This document shows, piece by piece, positions 26,042-34,008 of a DNA stretch of 64,000 nt. Source of the stretch: Glandiceps talaboti (lineage: Eukaryota > Hemichordata > Enteropneusta > Spengelidae); contig NC_135552.1 in assembly GCF_964340395.1 (NCBI RefSeq), forward strand, positions 1,061,001 to 1,125,000, read 5' to 3'. The position numbers and the translations under genes were made by a program. Within the stretch, counting starts at the first letter, position 1, and each line of letters opens with the position of its first letter. The notes below the pieces were generated by a model. The model searched no databases and was not told the DNA's origin. It saw only the letters and a list, made by a program, of their open reading frames with translations.

Positions 26042-26059
26042 GAGGGGGGGGGGGGGGGG
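26042..26059 (+). repeat. Poly-G tract in presumed 5' leader
   Basis: A G run with one interrupting A near its start lies 120 bp upstream of the preferred ATG. If the upstream ATG at 26035 were used it would encode a poly-Gly stretch, which argues for the downstream start. It could form a G-quadruplex in the leader. Confidence 0.7.
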
Positions 26060-26175
26060 CACACCGATATTCAAGCGCTTTCCATTTCAAATTTGCGATT
26101 CAAAATCGATTGCCACTTTTTTTTGGAAACTGTCGTTTTACTCAGTTGCAACGTCAGTTCCAGTTTGTCATCAAG

Positions 26176-26736
26176 ATGAGCAGCAAGATACTGATTGCCG
26201 TCAATGAAGTTCAAAGGGACGCTATCAAGGCTCTCTTTGCAAACTCCGGATGGGAACTGGTTATTGATTCCGAGTCACCTGACCTTGACAACACTGGCAT
26301 TGTTGAGTCAACTGACGAGGTCTCGGACAGCAATGACAGTGGTATCGATATCGGTGACGAGGCCTCGGCCATCAATGACAGTGGTATCGGGGACGATCTG
26401 CAAGATCAAAACAACGACATTGCTTTGCATCAAAACGAATGCCTTTGCTACCCGTGTGTCACAACATACCGACAAGACTGGCTTGGTATGGGCCAGGAAC
26501 CTTGTGACGAAAATGTTTTGGTTCGCCATCGGCTCTACCGAAAGTATTGGAATATGCTCGACCGAAGAAATGCGTGGAACGATCCACGCTACTTACATAG
26601 GAAGCAGCAACTAATACAGGCTGATGATGTTGCCATCAGTCGTAGGGAAGTGATGCCTAAATGCATCACTTCGCAGGTACGGTCTCTTTATCCAAATTTA
26701 CCCGGTGTGCCGTACAGAGGTCATAGCTGGGCGTAA
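26176..26736 (+). CDS. Intronless non-histone protein with histone-type mRNA 3' end
   Basis: The 186-residue product starts at the ATG in AAGATGA (26176). The upstream in-frame ATG at 26035 would add 47 residues through a poly-G tract and is disfavoured. Residues 1-30 look folded (VNEVQRDAIKALFANSGWEL). Residues 31-85 are acidic and disordered with two NDSGI repeats (near 53-57 and 67-71). The C-terminal half is a compact domain: CLCYPC at 89-94, C110, RLYRKYWNML at 119-128, NDPRYL at 135-140, REVMPKC at 157-163, and VRSLYPNLPGVPY with RGHSW at 168-185. I recall this Cys / FW-ML / MP-C / YPNP-GVPY-GH pattern as an uncharacterised domain repeated in marine invertebrate genomes, with a distant look of the P2X7 cytoplasmic domain. 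That is memory, not a search. The stop codon is followed 40 bp later by a perfect histone stem-loop, so the mRNA probably lacks poly(A) and peaks in S phase. Function is unknown. Confidence 0.65.
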   Translation: MSSKILIAVNEVQRDAIKALFANSGWELVIDSESPDLDNTGIVESTDEVSDSNDSGIDIGDEASAINDSGIGDDLQDQNNDIALHQNECLCYPCVTTYRQDWLGMGQEPCDENVLVRHRLYRKYWNMLDRRNAWNDPRYLHRKQQLIQADDVAISRREVMPKCITSQVRSLYPNLPGVPYRGHSWA

Positions 26737-26776
26737 GCTCGGTCTAACCGAACGGCTGAAAAGCCACAAACCAAAC

Positions 26777-26792
26777 GGCCCTTTTCAGGGCC
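26777..26792 (+). promoter_or_regulatory. Canonical histone mRNA 3' stem-loop
   Basis: The 16 bases GGCCCTTTTCAGGGCC form the exact replication-dependent histone hairpin: a six-pair stem and TTTC loop. The 5' flank CCAAAC and 3' flank ACCA also match the histone consensus bound by SLBP. It begins 40 bp after the stop of the 186-residue ORF, the normal spacing in histone genes. No histone ORF exists anywhere nearby on either strand. Confidence 0.9.
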
Positions 26793-26802
26793 ACCACATC
26801 CT

Positions 26803-26814
26803 CCAAAAAGAGTG
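26803..26814 (+). promoter_or_regulatory. Histone downstream element (U7 snRNA site) candidate
   Basis: CCAAAAAGAGTG lies 11 bases after the hairpin. A purine-rich AAAGAG-type element at this distance is where U7 snRNP pairs in histone pre-mRNAs. Its presence makes chance occurrence of the hairpin unlikely. Confidence 0.75.
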
Positions 26815-26979
26815 TACCTTACCTAAACTACACGTTCATGTTTTGCGTATGTCGGTGTTGTCATTTGTTAGCAATTTTATTCGAATTTGAGATCAAAACA
26901 CCTTTCTAATTGGTTTTCTACTGTATGTGTAAATGGTACTCCCATTACCAAAAAATAAAACCCAAACAGAAAGACAATC

Positions 26980-27006
26980 TCACACACACACACACACACA
27001 CACACA
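26980..27006. repeat. (CA)n microsatellite
   Basis: A short CA run inside the TTAA-flanked unit. Confidence 0.9.
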
Positions 27007-27852
27007 AACAAACACAAAATAGTCACATTTCTACCACTGTATACTTTTGCCTTGTCGCCGGACCGTACTTCTGATTTGATCATTACCGTTATGTTATTAT
27101 GGTAGGTAGAGGTAAATAATCTAGCGAATTGATTATCGAGATACTACCAACCCCCCAGGGAGTTACGCAAACGTTTACACAGTATTTGAGTGACAGCTGT
27201 TTGGACGCTTCTAACCTAACATTTCGCCACATACCACATGACAACATACATCAAATTTTGCTCCCAGATCATTATAATTTACAAAACAATTCACACAGGC
27301 ACCTCTTCTACATATTTATAATTCATTTTGGGATACATTTAGAGTAAATGCTCGGGAAATAGCCGTGATTTTGACAGTTTTCTTGGAGCACCCAGACGAT
27401 GTTAGGCGTACGAGAGGCTTTGCATAAATGAGCGTCCCTACTGTAATCCTCCTTTTATAGTCGATACGGGCCTTTAACACTGCAATCACTTCTGAAATAA
27501 CAAACAGGAAACTTTATTCATAAAAGAAAGTTGAACAGTAAATTTGACATTTCTTTTACAGGAGTAACATTACATTCCAAATATCACGTACTGCATGGTA
27601 CTACGTTTTTACACTTTTTATGTTCTTTAAATGAACCAAGATGGATTCAATGTGTCTTTGACCCACTAAATTCCATAGAAGAATAACCCAAACTGTACAA
27701 GTAATGTCAGTAGATAGAAATTGTTCTTTCCAACATATAGGTGGTACAGTGTGTAGCTAGCTGAGGACACATTGTTGATAAATATCACTGTACAAAATAC
27801 AATTACATTTTACATGTACACACTCCAAACTATAATTATGTATAGATAAAAA

Positions 27853-28164
27853 TGGGAATCTACACAACTGGTATAATGGTGCAACATGCACACAAAAGCC
27901 AAATTATTTACAATAACTAATATTTCACAATGGGAATCTACACAACTGGTATAATGGTGCAACATGCACACAAAAGCCAAATTGTTTACAATAACTAATA
28001 TTTCACAATGGGAATCTACACAACTGGTATAATGGTGCAACATGCACACAAAAGCCAAATTGTTTACAATAACTAATATTTCACAATGGGAATCTACACA
28101 ACTGGTATAATGGTGCAACATGCACACAAAAGCCAAATTGTTTACAATAACTAATATTTCACAA
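27853..28164 (+). repeat. 78 bp tandem repeat, four near-identical copies
   Basis: Copies start at 27853, 27931, 28009 and 28087 with exactly 78 bp spacing. The first differs by one base in AAATTATTTAC versus AAATTGTTTAC; the rest look identical. Because 78 is a multiple of three, a 108-codon minus-strand frame runs through all copies. Each unit encodes a peptide with Cys and His, but there is no sign that it is translated. Confidence 0.9.
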
Positions 28165-29116
28165 ATGTTTCAGGAAAGTAACAAAACAATCATGTAAAAT
28201 ATCATTTTTGTATCGATTTGATATTGTTATATGTATGTAAATGTACACCAGATCTACTTTGTTAGCAGTATGTACATTGTAACTGAGGACCTGTTTTTGA
28301 CAAAAAAATCTTTGTACAAAATACAACATATTGCTCACTAAAAACTAATCAGGTTGCAGTGCAGAGATGATTTAGCTAGTTAACTATGCATACAGACTTG
28401 ATAACAGAGATTCTCTCTTTACTTGCATTTCTTAGTAATCAAATAAATATATCGTGCTATTTTGTATCAACTAAACTATTTCATGATTCTCTCAAACTTT
28501 AAATAGGTATATTGTTGACAAAAAATATACAACTATATACTACCATGACAACATCCTAGACAAAGCAACATTGACACAACTAAATACATTTTCTATAGCA
28601 TGTGGTAAAGTAAAGATACCGCAAACCTGCAATCATGATAGTCCCTAGAATGTACACCTGAAGATCATAAAAATCTGCAAAAATAATACTGGACAGTCAG
28701 ATGTATGTTTCTATTATGTAATAATAATGTCAAATGATAAATTATGTCCAGGTATCAAAATAATCTATTGTATTACATGTATATATAAAATATTCAAACC
28801 AAATCTGTGTATACAAATGCAAGCAAATACACAGGGGGGGGGGGGGGATGATACCTATCACGTGATATGGTTTGACCCCGAGAACAATAGAGTGTGACCC
28901 CGCTGCACATTATCTACAAGCGAGTATTTCCCGTTTTTCAATGAATTTTGAGTGTATATGTAAATAATTTCTCAAGATATATTCCACATTTGTTGTAAAG
29001 CTATAAAGCATCATCCCAAACTGCTTAAATAATATCAAAAACGTCCAGTTGTGAAATTATTTACGTTCGAATGCAGGAGACAGGTCAGACTACTTAGTCA
29101 GAGCTTTCAACGAACG
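28165..29116. other. Intron, no gene seen; poly-G at about 28835
   Basis: AT-rich sequence with no exon or repeat recognised beyond a short G run at about 28834-28848. Confidence 0.5.
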
Positions 29117-29185
29117 CTATTCTACCTCGTTATCCCGTACCAAGGGATCACGTGAGAAAGCATTGCGGCTGCGTGAACTTCAGTG
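29117..29185 (+). repeat. DIRS left inverted terminal repeat
   Basis: The first 41 bases (29117-29157) are the exact reverse complement of 33640-33680 in the internal complementary region. The following GCATTGCGGCTGCGTGAACT is repeated inverted at about 33893-33918 in the right terminus. Confidence 0.85.
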
Positions 29186-29392
29186 CGTTGTCGGTAATTG
29201 CGTTGAACGGACGTGTAACCTGAAAGCTGCAAGTAATGCGCTGTTCCACGTCCATATTCAGGTAAACGACATAGTTTCATGTTCACTTCGAACTATTATT
29301 ACTTGTGAGTGTGTTGCAGACAGAACTCTGTACGTACGCAGTACGTGATATTAGAGAGCCAACGTTGTACGCAGTACAACACATGTGTAACA

Positions 29393-30637
29393 ATGGCGGA
29401 TGACATCTTGGATTTAGACCTTGGTTCGCCGTTACCTGTGACACTTTCGTGTAGCGGGGAGAACACTAATAAAAGAAAAACTAAAAGTGCTCAGAGTTCG
29501 AAATGTGTTGACAAAACGTCAACCAGTAGTGGACATAAAGGTTCCAGTACGGGAATTTCAAATGCACAAAGTACAAGTTCGACGAAGTCGACGTCATATG
29601 GAAACAGAGAAGGCAGTGGCGAAGCCCTGGCCTTGGAATTGCACAATTTCGGAGCATGTATGACTACAGCCCTATCAAATTTGCAAGAAAATATGACCAA
29701 ATCATTCAGTGATCTCAGTACTGTACTTGCCAATATGGCGGACCCGTATGGCGAGAATTATGAATACAATACACACCAAGATACGGGAGATGACAGCGAG
29801 AACGAACCACCACATAAAAAACACAAGAGAAAGTCAGACACTGATAAAGCTGTTGAAGAATTACTGTCACGTAGTGACGACAATATTGAAAGTGGATGTA
29901 ATACCAGTAGAAATACACCAATACAGCAAGGCCTAATGAGTGATATAGCCAAAGACTGGCAGTTAGAACAACAATGTGCACCAGGTGTTGACACTCAACT
30001 TGCAACAATTGTAAACACTCTATTGGGAGAAAGACCTGCAGATGATATAGTAACAGAGAAATTAGAACGTTACAACCGTCCAGAGAACTGTGGTTCTCTT
30101 GTTACAACCAGAGTAAATCAGCTCATTTGGGATCAAATCAAAGCTGAGACTAGAACAACTGAAGTAAAGCTTCAGAGAGTGCAAACAGGCATCATAAAAA
30201 GTGTGACTGCCATGGTTAATGTTGTTGACACCCTACTAAAGGCACATAATGATAAGACAAGTGGAGATATGGATATGAAACATCTCATCAAAACAGGTAC
30301 AGATGCCATTGCCTTGAGTGCATATGCAAACTTTGAACTAAATATGAGACGGAGAGAGTTCATTAAGCCTGACTTGCACCAAAATTACAGACACCTGTGT
30401 TCACAATCAGTACCCATTACTACTGAACTGTTTGGTGATGAGCTGTCCAAACAACTGAAAGACTTGGCTGAGGCCAACAGAGTAGGCCAACAGATTTCAA
30501 ATGTCAGAGGGTATAACAGAGGCAGATATAGAGGCTACCGTGGCCGAGGCTACAGTAGAGGCTACCAAAATACTAGACGTCCTTTTTTAGGCCGTTCACT
30601 CCAGCCCCTGAGGAGAGGGAGAAGGGGCAGATATTAG
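29393..30637 (+). CDS. DIRS ORF1, Gag-like protein
   Basis: The 414-residue product starts at the ATG in ACAATGG (29393), a good Kozak context. The open frame extends 28 codons further up to 29309, but that part lies near the terminal repeat. Residues 1-110 are Ser/Thr/Lys-rich and probably disordered. A basic KKHKRK cluster follows an acidic stretch near 145. The middle is helical (for example NRPENCGSLVTTRVNQLIWD). The last 40 residues are Arg/Gly-rich (RGYNRGRYRGYRGRGYSRGY), a nucleic-acid-binding tail typical of DIRS Gag proteins. It presumably packages element RNA. It ends 14 bp before ORF2 begins. No zinc knuckle is seen. Confidence 0.8.
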   Translation: MADDILDLDLGSPLPVTLSCSGENTNKRKTKSAQSSKCVDKTSTSSGHKGSSTGISNAQSTSSTKSTSYGNREGSGEALALELHNFGACMTTALSNLQENMTKSFSDLSTVLANMADPYGENYEYNTHQDTGDDSENEPPHKKHKRKSDTDKAVEELLSRSDDNIESGCNTSRNTPIQQGLMSDIAKDWQLEQQCAPGVDTQLATIVNTLLGERPADDIVTEKLERYNRPENCGSLVTTRVNQLIWDQIKAETRTTEVKLQRVQTGIIKSVTAMVNVVDTLLKAHNDKTSGDMDMKHLIKTGTDAIALSAYANFELNMRRREFIKPDLHQNYRHLCSQSVPITTELFGDELSKQLKDLAEANRVGQQISNVRGYNRGRYRGYRGRGYSRGYQNTRRPFLGRSLQPLRRGRRGRY

Positions 30638-30651
30638 AACAGTCAGAACAG

Positions 30652-32712
30652 GTGAGTGTTCATGGGAAAAAACCACATAATGAATGTAAAGTGGCAGGCA
30701 GATTAAAATATTTTGTTAATAACTGGAGAGAAATAACCACAGATAAATTTATTTTGGATTGTGTATCCAATTGTCCACTTGAATTCATAGATAACAAATA
30801 CCCACTGCAAAGTCAGTCTGTGAAACAAATACCTTTTAATAATGTTGAAAGTCAGATAATAGAATCTGAAATACAAAAACTTGTCCTAAAAGGTGTAATT
30901 AAAAAGGTATCTCATTGTGAGTCAGAATACATTTCTACAATTTTCTTGACGAAAAAGAAAGATGGGAACTACAGAATGATACTAAATCTGAAACAAATGA
31001 ATAAATCCATCGAATACCACCATTTTAAGATGGAATCCCTTCATTCAGCCATAAGACTTATGCGCCCAGGGTGTTACATGGCATCAATTGATTTGAAAGA
31101 TGCCTACTACTCTGTACCCATCAACCCAGAACACCAAAAGTTTTTACGTTTCATATGGAAAGACAAAGTATTCCAATTTACATGCCTCCCCAATGGGCTA
31201 GCTAGCGCCCCTAGATTATTCACAAAAATACTCAAACCCATATATTCAAAACTTCGACAAGAAGGTCATCTCAGCGTAGGGTACATAGATGATTCATATC
31301 TGCAAGGTGATAATTTCATAGAATGTAGCCACAATGTCACAGATACTGTAAGTATGTTTGAAAAAGTGGGATTCATAATTCATAAAGATAAGTCAGTGTT
31401 TATCCCAGCTCAACAAATATCCTTTTTGGGGTTTTCACTCAACTCTGTTAAAATGACAGTGTCACTAACAAGAGAGAAACAAATGAAGGTAAGGGCTGCG
31501 TGTGAACACTTGTTAGCCACTTCCAACAACATTACAATACGAAGAGTATCAGAAGTCATTGGACTTTTAGTATCTAGCCTCCCAGGTGTTCAGTTTGGCC
31601 AACTGTTTTACAGATCATTGGAAATTGATAAAATTGAGGCTCTCAGTATGTCTGCAGGCAATTATGATGCAAAGATGTCATTGAGCGATCAAAGTTGTAC
31701 AGAGCTACAATGGTGGACTGCTAATATTGTGACCTCCTTTAACCCTATCAATCATGGGAATTTTGACATAACATTGTCATCAGATGCATCCATGTTAGGT
31801 TGGGGTGCTATCAGAGGAGAGATCAAAACTGGGGGCAGATGGTCCACTGATGAGGCAAAATTTCACATCAATGTGCTAGAAATCATAGCAGCTACATTTG
31901 CATTAAAGTCACTTTGCTCATCTGACACAAAGGTACATGTAAGACTATTCATAGACAATACAACAGCTGTGGCTTACATAAACTCCATGGGAGGAACTAA
32001 GTCTAAACTGTGTAATAAATTCGCCAGGGAACTCTGGCTATGGTGTCTAAATAGAAATATATGGGTGACTGCAGCACACCGACCTGGGTCTGAAAACGTA
32101 GCAGCAGACAAAGAATCACGAAACTTTAATGATCAAACAGAATGGAAGCTTAAAACAGAGATATTTAACAAAATTATCAGACGCCTGGGGTGCCCTGATA
32201 TAGATTTGTTTGCTTCGAGATTGAACAAGCAACTGCCTGTGTATGCCTCATGGAGGCCAGACCCACATGCAAAATTCGTAAATGCTTTTACTGCTGATTG
32301 GAGTAACACATATTTTTATGCATTTCCTCCTTTTAACATGATCACTAGGTGTCTTCAAAAAATAGAGCAAGACAAGGCTACAGGCATACTAATAACACCA
32401 CTGTGGACCACACAGGTGTGGTACCCCAAAATACTACAGCTGTTAATCGAAGACCCATGGATTCTCCCAGCAGTGAACGATCTACTAACATTGCCACCCA
32501 AGGACACACTTCATCCTCTGCGGAGGAAAATCCATCTCGTGGCATGGAAAGTATCAGGCAGTCACTCAAAAAGCAAGGAATTTCGCAAAGGGCTGCCAAC
32601 ATCATCATGTTGTCATGGAGACCAGGTACACAGAAACAGTACAAATGTTACATTGACAGGTGGTTTCGTTTCTGTAACCAAAGGCAAATTAATGCCTTTC
32701 AACCAGCTTTAG
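30652..32712 (+). CDS. DIRS ORF2: reverse transcriptase and RNase H
   Basis: The 686-residue polyprotein contains a complete reverse transcriptase. The first catalytic Asp is in ASIDLKDAYYS (about residue 147), LPNGLASAPRLF lies near 179-190, and the YIDD box is at 211-214. An RNase H domain follows with the acidic set D378 (SSDAS), E410 (VLEI), D435 (FIDNTTA) and D486 (AADKES). Beyond it, DLFASRLN (518-525) and YAFPPF (556-561) mark the DIRS-specific segment often annotated as a methyltransferase-related domain; its activity is uncertain. There are no premature stops. The enzyme copies element RNA into DNA. The last 364 bases overlap the recombinase ORF in a different frame. Confidence 0.92.
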   Translation: MSVHGKKPHNECKVAGRLKYFVNNWREITTDKFILDCVSNCPLEFIDNKYPLQSQSVKQIPFNNVESQIIESEIQKLVLKGVIKKVSHCESEYISTIFLTKKKDGNYRMILNLKQMNKSIEYHHFKMESLHSAIRLMRPGCYMASIDLKDAYYSVPINPEHQKFLRFIWKDKVFQFTCLPNGLASAPRLFTKILKPIYSKLRQEGHLSVGYIDDSYLQGDNFIECSHNVTDTVSMFEKVGFIIHKDKSVFIPAQQISFLGFSLNSVKMTVSLTREKQMKVRAACEHLLATSNNITIRRVSEVIGLLVSSLPGVQFGQLFYRSLEIDKIEALSMSAGNYDAKMSLSDQSCTELQWWTANIVTSFNPINHGNFDITLSSDASMLGWGAIRGEIKTGGRWSTDEAKFHINVLEIIAATFALKSLCSSDTKVHVRLFIDNTTAVAYINSMGGTKSKLCNKFARELWLWCLNRNIWVTAAHRPGSENVAADKESRNFNDQTEWKLKTEIFNKIIRRLGCPDIDLFASRLNKQLPVYASWRPDPHAKFVNAFTADWSNTYFYAFPPFNMITRCLQKIEQDKATGILITPLWTTQVWYPKILQLLIEDPWILPAVNDLLTLPPKDTLHPLRRKIHLVAWKVSGSHSKSKEFRKGLPTSSCCHGDQVHRNSTNVTLTGGFVSVTKGKLMPFNQL

Positions 32713-33521
32713 AACAAGCAATAGAATTCTTAGCTGATCAGTATGACAAAGGTATAGGTTATAGTGCTATGAACACTGCACGCTGTGCATTGCCTACTAT
32801 AATTACACCGACTGGGAACTGTACATTCGGAACTCACCCCCTAGTAAGTCGGTTTATGAAAGGTGTTTTTCAAACACGACCCTCATTACCAAGATACAAA
32901 GATGTGTGGGATGTCAAAGTTGTTTTCACTTACCTCCGTGCCTTGTCACCTGTAAAGACATTGACTCTTAAAGACTTATCATTGAAACTAGTGATGCTTA
33001 TTGCATTAACAAGTGCACAACGAGTACAATCTATACATAGCTTAGATACAAATGGCATGAGGGTAGGTAAGTCATCTTATACCTTTGCAGTTGATGGTCA
33101 TATCAAACAAAGCAGACCAGGCTATTCAGCACCAAATATAAAACTTACAGCATTCCCATGTGATAAGAGACTTTGTGTAGTGCATACAATGTCAGCATAT
33201 CTTGAGAAAACCAAGGAATTGCGTAACAATGAAACCCATGTACTGGTAAGTTATGTCAAACCCCATAAGAGGGTATCTCGAGACACTATTAGTCGTTGGA
33301 TAAAAACAGTCATGATTAAAGCCGGAATTGACGTTAATTTATTTAAACCTCACAGTACTCGGGCTGCAGCTACATCTGCTGCCAAGAGGAAACAAGTCCC
33401 AATAGAGGGTATTATGAATATTGCTGGGTGGAGCTCTGAGAAAACTTTTGCCAAATACTATGATAAGCAGATTAGAAAGAGTTATGACCTCTCCAAGATA
33501 TTAGAAGAGAGTAATGAATAA
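32349..33521 (+). CDS. DIRS ORF3: tyrosine recombinase
   Basis: The 390-residue protein belongs to the lambda-integrase-like tyrosine recombinases. An N-terminal SAM-like DNA-binding part spans about 70-190 (SWRPGTQKQYKCYIDRWFRF). Catalytic residues in order are R225 (SAQRVQSIHSL), H335 and R338 (HSTRAAATS), W361 (AGWSSEKTF) and Y370 or Y371 (AKYYDK). All key positions are present. It integrates a circular DNA intermediate without target duplication. The ATG at 32349 lies inside ORF2, so the first 121 codons overlap it; translation may need re-initiation or a subgenomic RNA. An AATAAA at 33576 is a plausible poly(A) signal. Confidence 0.92.
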   Translation: MSSKNRARQGYRHTNNTTVDHTGVVPQNTTAVNRRPMDSPSSERSTNIATQGHTSSSAEENPSRGMESIRQSLKKQGISQRAANIIMLSWRPGTQKQYKCYIDRWFRFCNQRQINAFQPALEQAIEFLADQYDKGIGYSAMNTARCALPTIITPTGNCTFGTHPLVSRFMKGVFQTRPSLPRYKDVWDVKVVFTYLRALSPVKTLTLKDLSLKLVMLIALTSAQRVQSIHSLDTNGMRVGKSSYTFAVDGHIKQSRPGYSAPNIKLTAFPCDKRLCVVHTMSAYLEKTKELRNNETHVLVSYVKPHKRVSRDTISRWIKTVMIKAGIDVNLFKPHSTRAAATSAAKRKQVPIEGIMNIAGWSSEKTFAKYYDKQIRKSYDLSKILEESNE

Positions 33522-33639
33522 GTTAATAAAGGCATACATATTTATGAACCTTTGTATTTATTTCACTGTGTATGGAATAAACCATGTATTTAATTTGTGA
33601 CAAATTGGTTGTCTCGTTCACACATCAGTTACTTTAAAG

Positions 33640-33761
33640 TCTCACGTGATCCCTTGGTACGGGATAACGAGGTAGAATAGGAAAATTAAACGAACCTTAC
33701 CTGGAAGGTGAGGTTTGATTGAGATTCTACCGAGTTATCTTTAGTACTAAGGGATTACGTG
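33640..33761 (+). repeat. DIRS internal complementary region
   Basis: The first 41 bases are the reverse complement of the left terminus, and the remainder is the reverse complement of the right terminus up to about 33931. The two parts meet at AGAATAGGAAAATTAAACG. In the DIRS-1 model this region templates joining of the ends into a circle. No mismatch was seen to either end, even where the two terminal repeats differ from each other. Confidence 0.9.
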
Positions 33762-33892
33762 CCACACCCTTTTAACACTTCCCACCCAGAGTTGTAACAG
33801 TACAACTCCATGATTACAGTTGTGGGGAACAGTATATGCACAAAAGCATGTGCAGTAAACAATATGCTGATGTGTTCACTCCACCTTTGAAA

Positions 33893-34008
33893 ACTGAAGT
33901 TCACGCAGCCGCAATGCTTTCTCACGTAATCCCTTAGTACTAAAGATAACTCGGTAGAATCTCAATCAAACCTCACCTTCCAGGTAAGGTTCGTTTAATT
34001 TTCCTATT
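33893..34008 (+). repeat. DIRS right inverted terminal repeat and extension
   Basis: Begins ACTGAAGTTCACGCAGCCGC, the inverse of the inner part of the left repeat. It continues through TAATCCCTTAGTACTAAAG, diverged from the left copy, and ends TTTAATTTTCCTATT. Confidence 0.85.

Larger units (their letters stand above)
24620..27473 (+). mobile_element. TTAA-flanked 2.85 kb unit with Kolobok/T2-like ends
   Basis: The left end reads TTAA/AGGCCCGTAT and the right end is its exact inverse, ATACGGGCCT/TTAA. TTAA occupies 24616-24619 and 27474-27477. About 32-34 bases inside each end a second block TAGGGAC is also shared in inverted orientation. TTAA duplications with ends starting AGG are the hallmark of the Kolobok/T2 superfamily (piggyBac also uses TTAA, but its ends normally start CC). 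No Kolobok transposase is recognisable. The unit carries the 186-residue gene with histone-type 3' end (26176-26736) and an unexplained 155-codon ORF. It is either a non-autonomous element that captured a gene or a new element type; short TIRs leave some room for coincidence. Confidence 0.5.
29117..34008 (+). mobile_element. Complete DIRS-type tyrosine-recombinase retrotransposon
   Basis: The element has three ORFs in the DIRS order (Gag-like, RT/RNase H, tyrosine recombinase) and no DDE integrase or aspartic protease. Inverted terminal repeats (from 29117 on the left and about 33893-33965 on the right) share the GTAGAAT / CGTTATCC-like / ATCCCTT / CACGT / GCATTGCGGCTGCGTGAACT blocks. The right end has an extra extension to 34008. 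An internal complementary region at 33640-33761 is the inverse of the right end joined to the left end, with no mismatch seen. CTATT occurs at both termini (29117-29121 and 34004-34008) and once at the junction inside the complementary region. No target duplication is expected for YR elements and none is seen. All ORFs are open, so the copy is recent and possibly competent. Confidence 0.9.

Noticed and set aside
26035-26175. Upstream start for the stem-loop gene
   Set aside because: It would translate a poly-G tract into poly-Gly; the ATG at 26176 has better context and begins the structured part.
26195-26614. 139-codon ORF in another frame
   Set aside because: Shadow of the 186-residue gene; Thr/Ser/Arg-rich without motifs.
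27810-28136. 108-codon minus-strand ORF
   Set aside because: It exists only because the 78 bp tandem unit is a multiple of three; no independent coding sign.
29491-30363. Minus-strand ORFs within the DIRS Gag region
   Set aside because: Shadows of ORF1.
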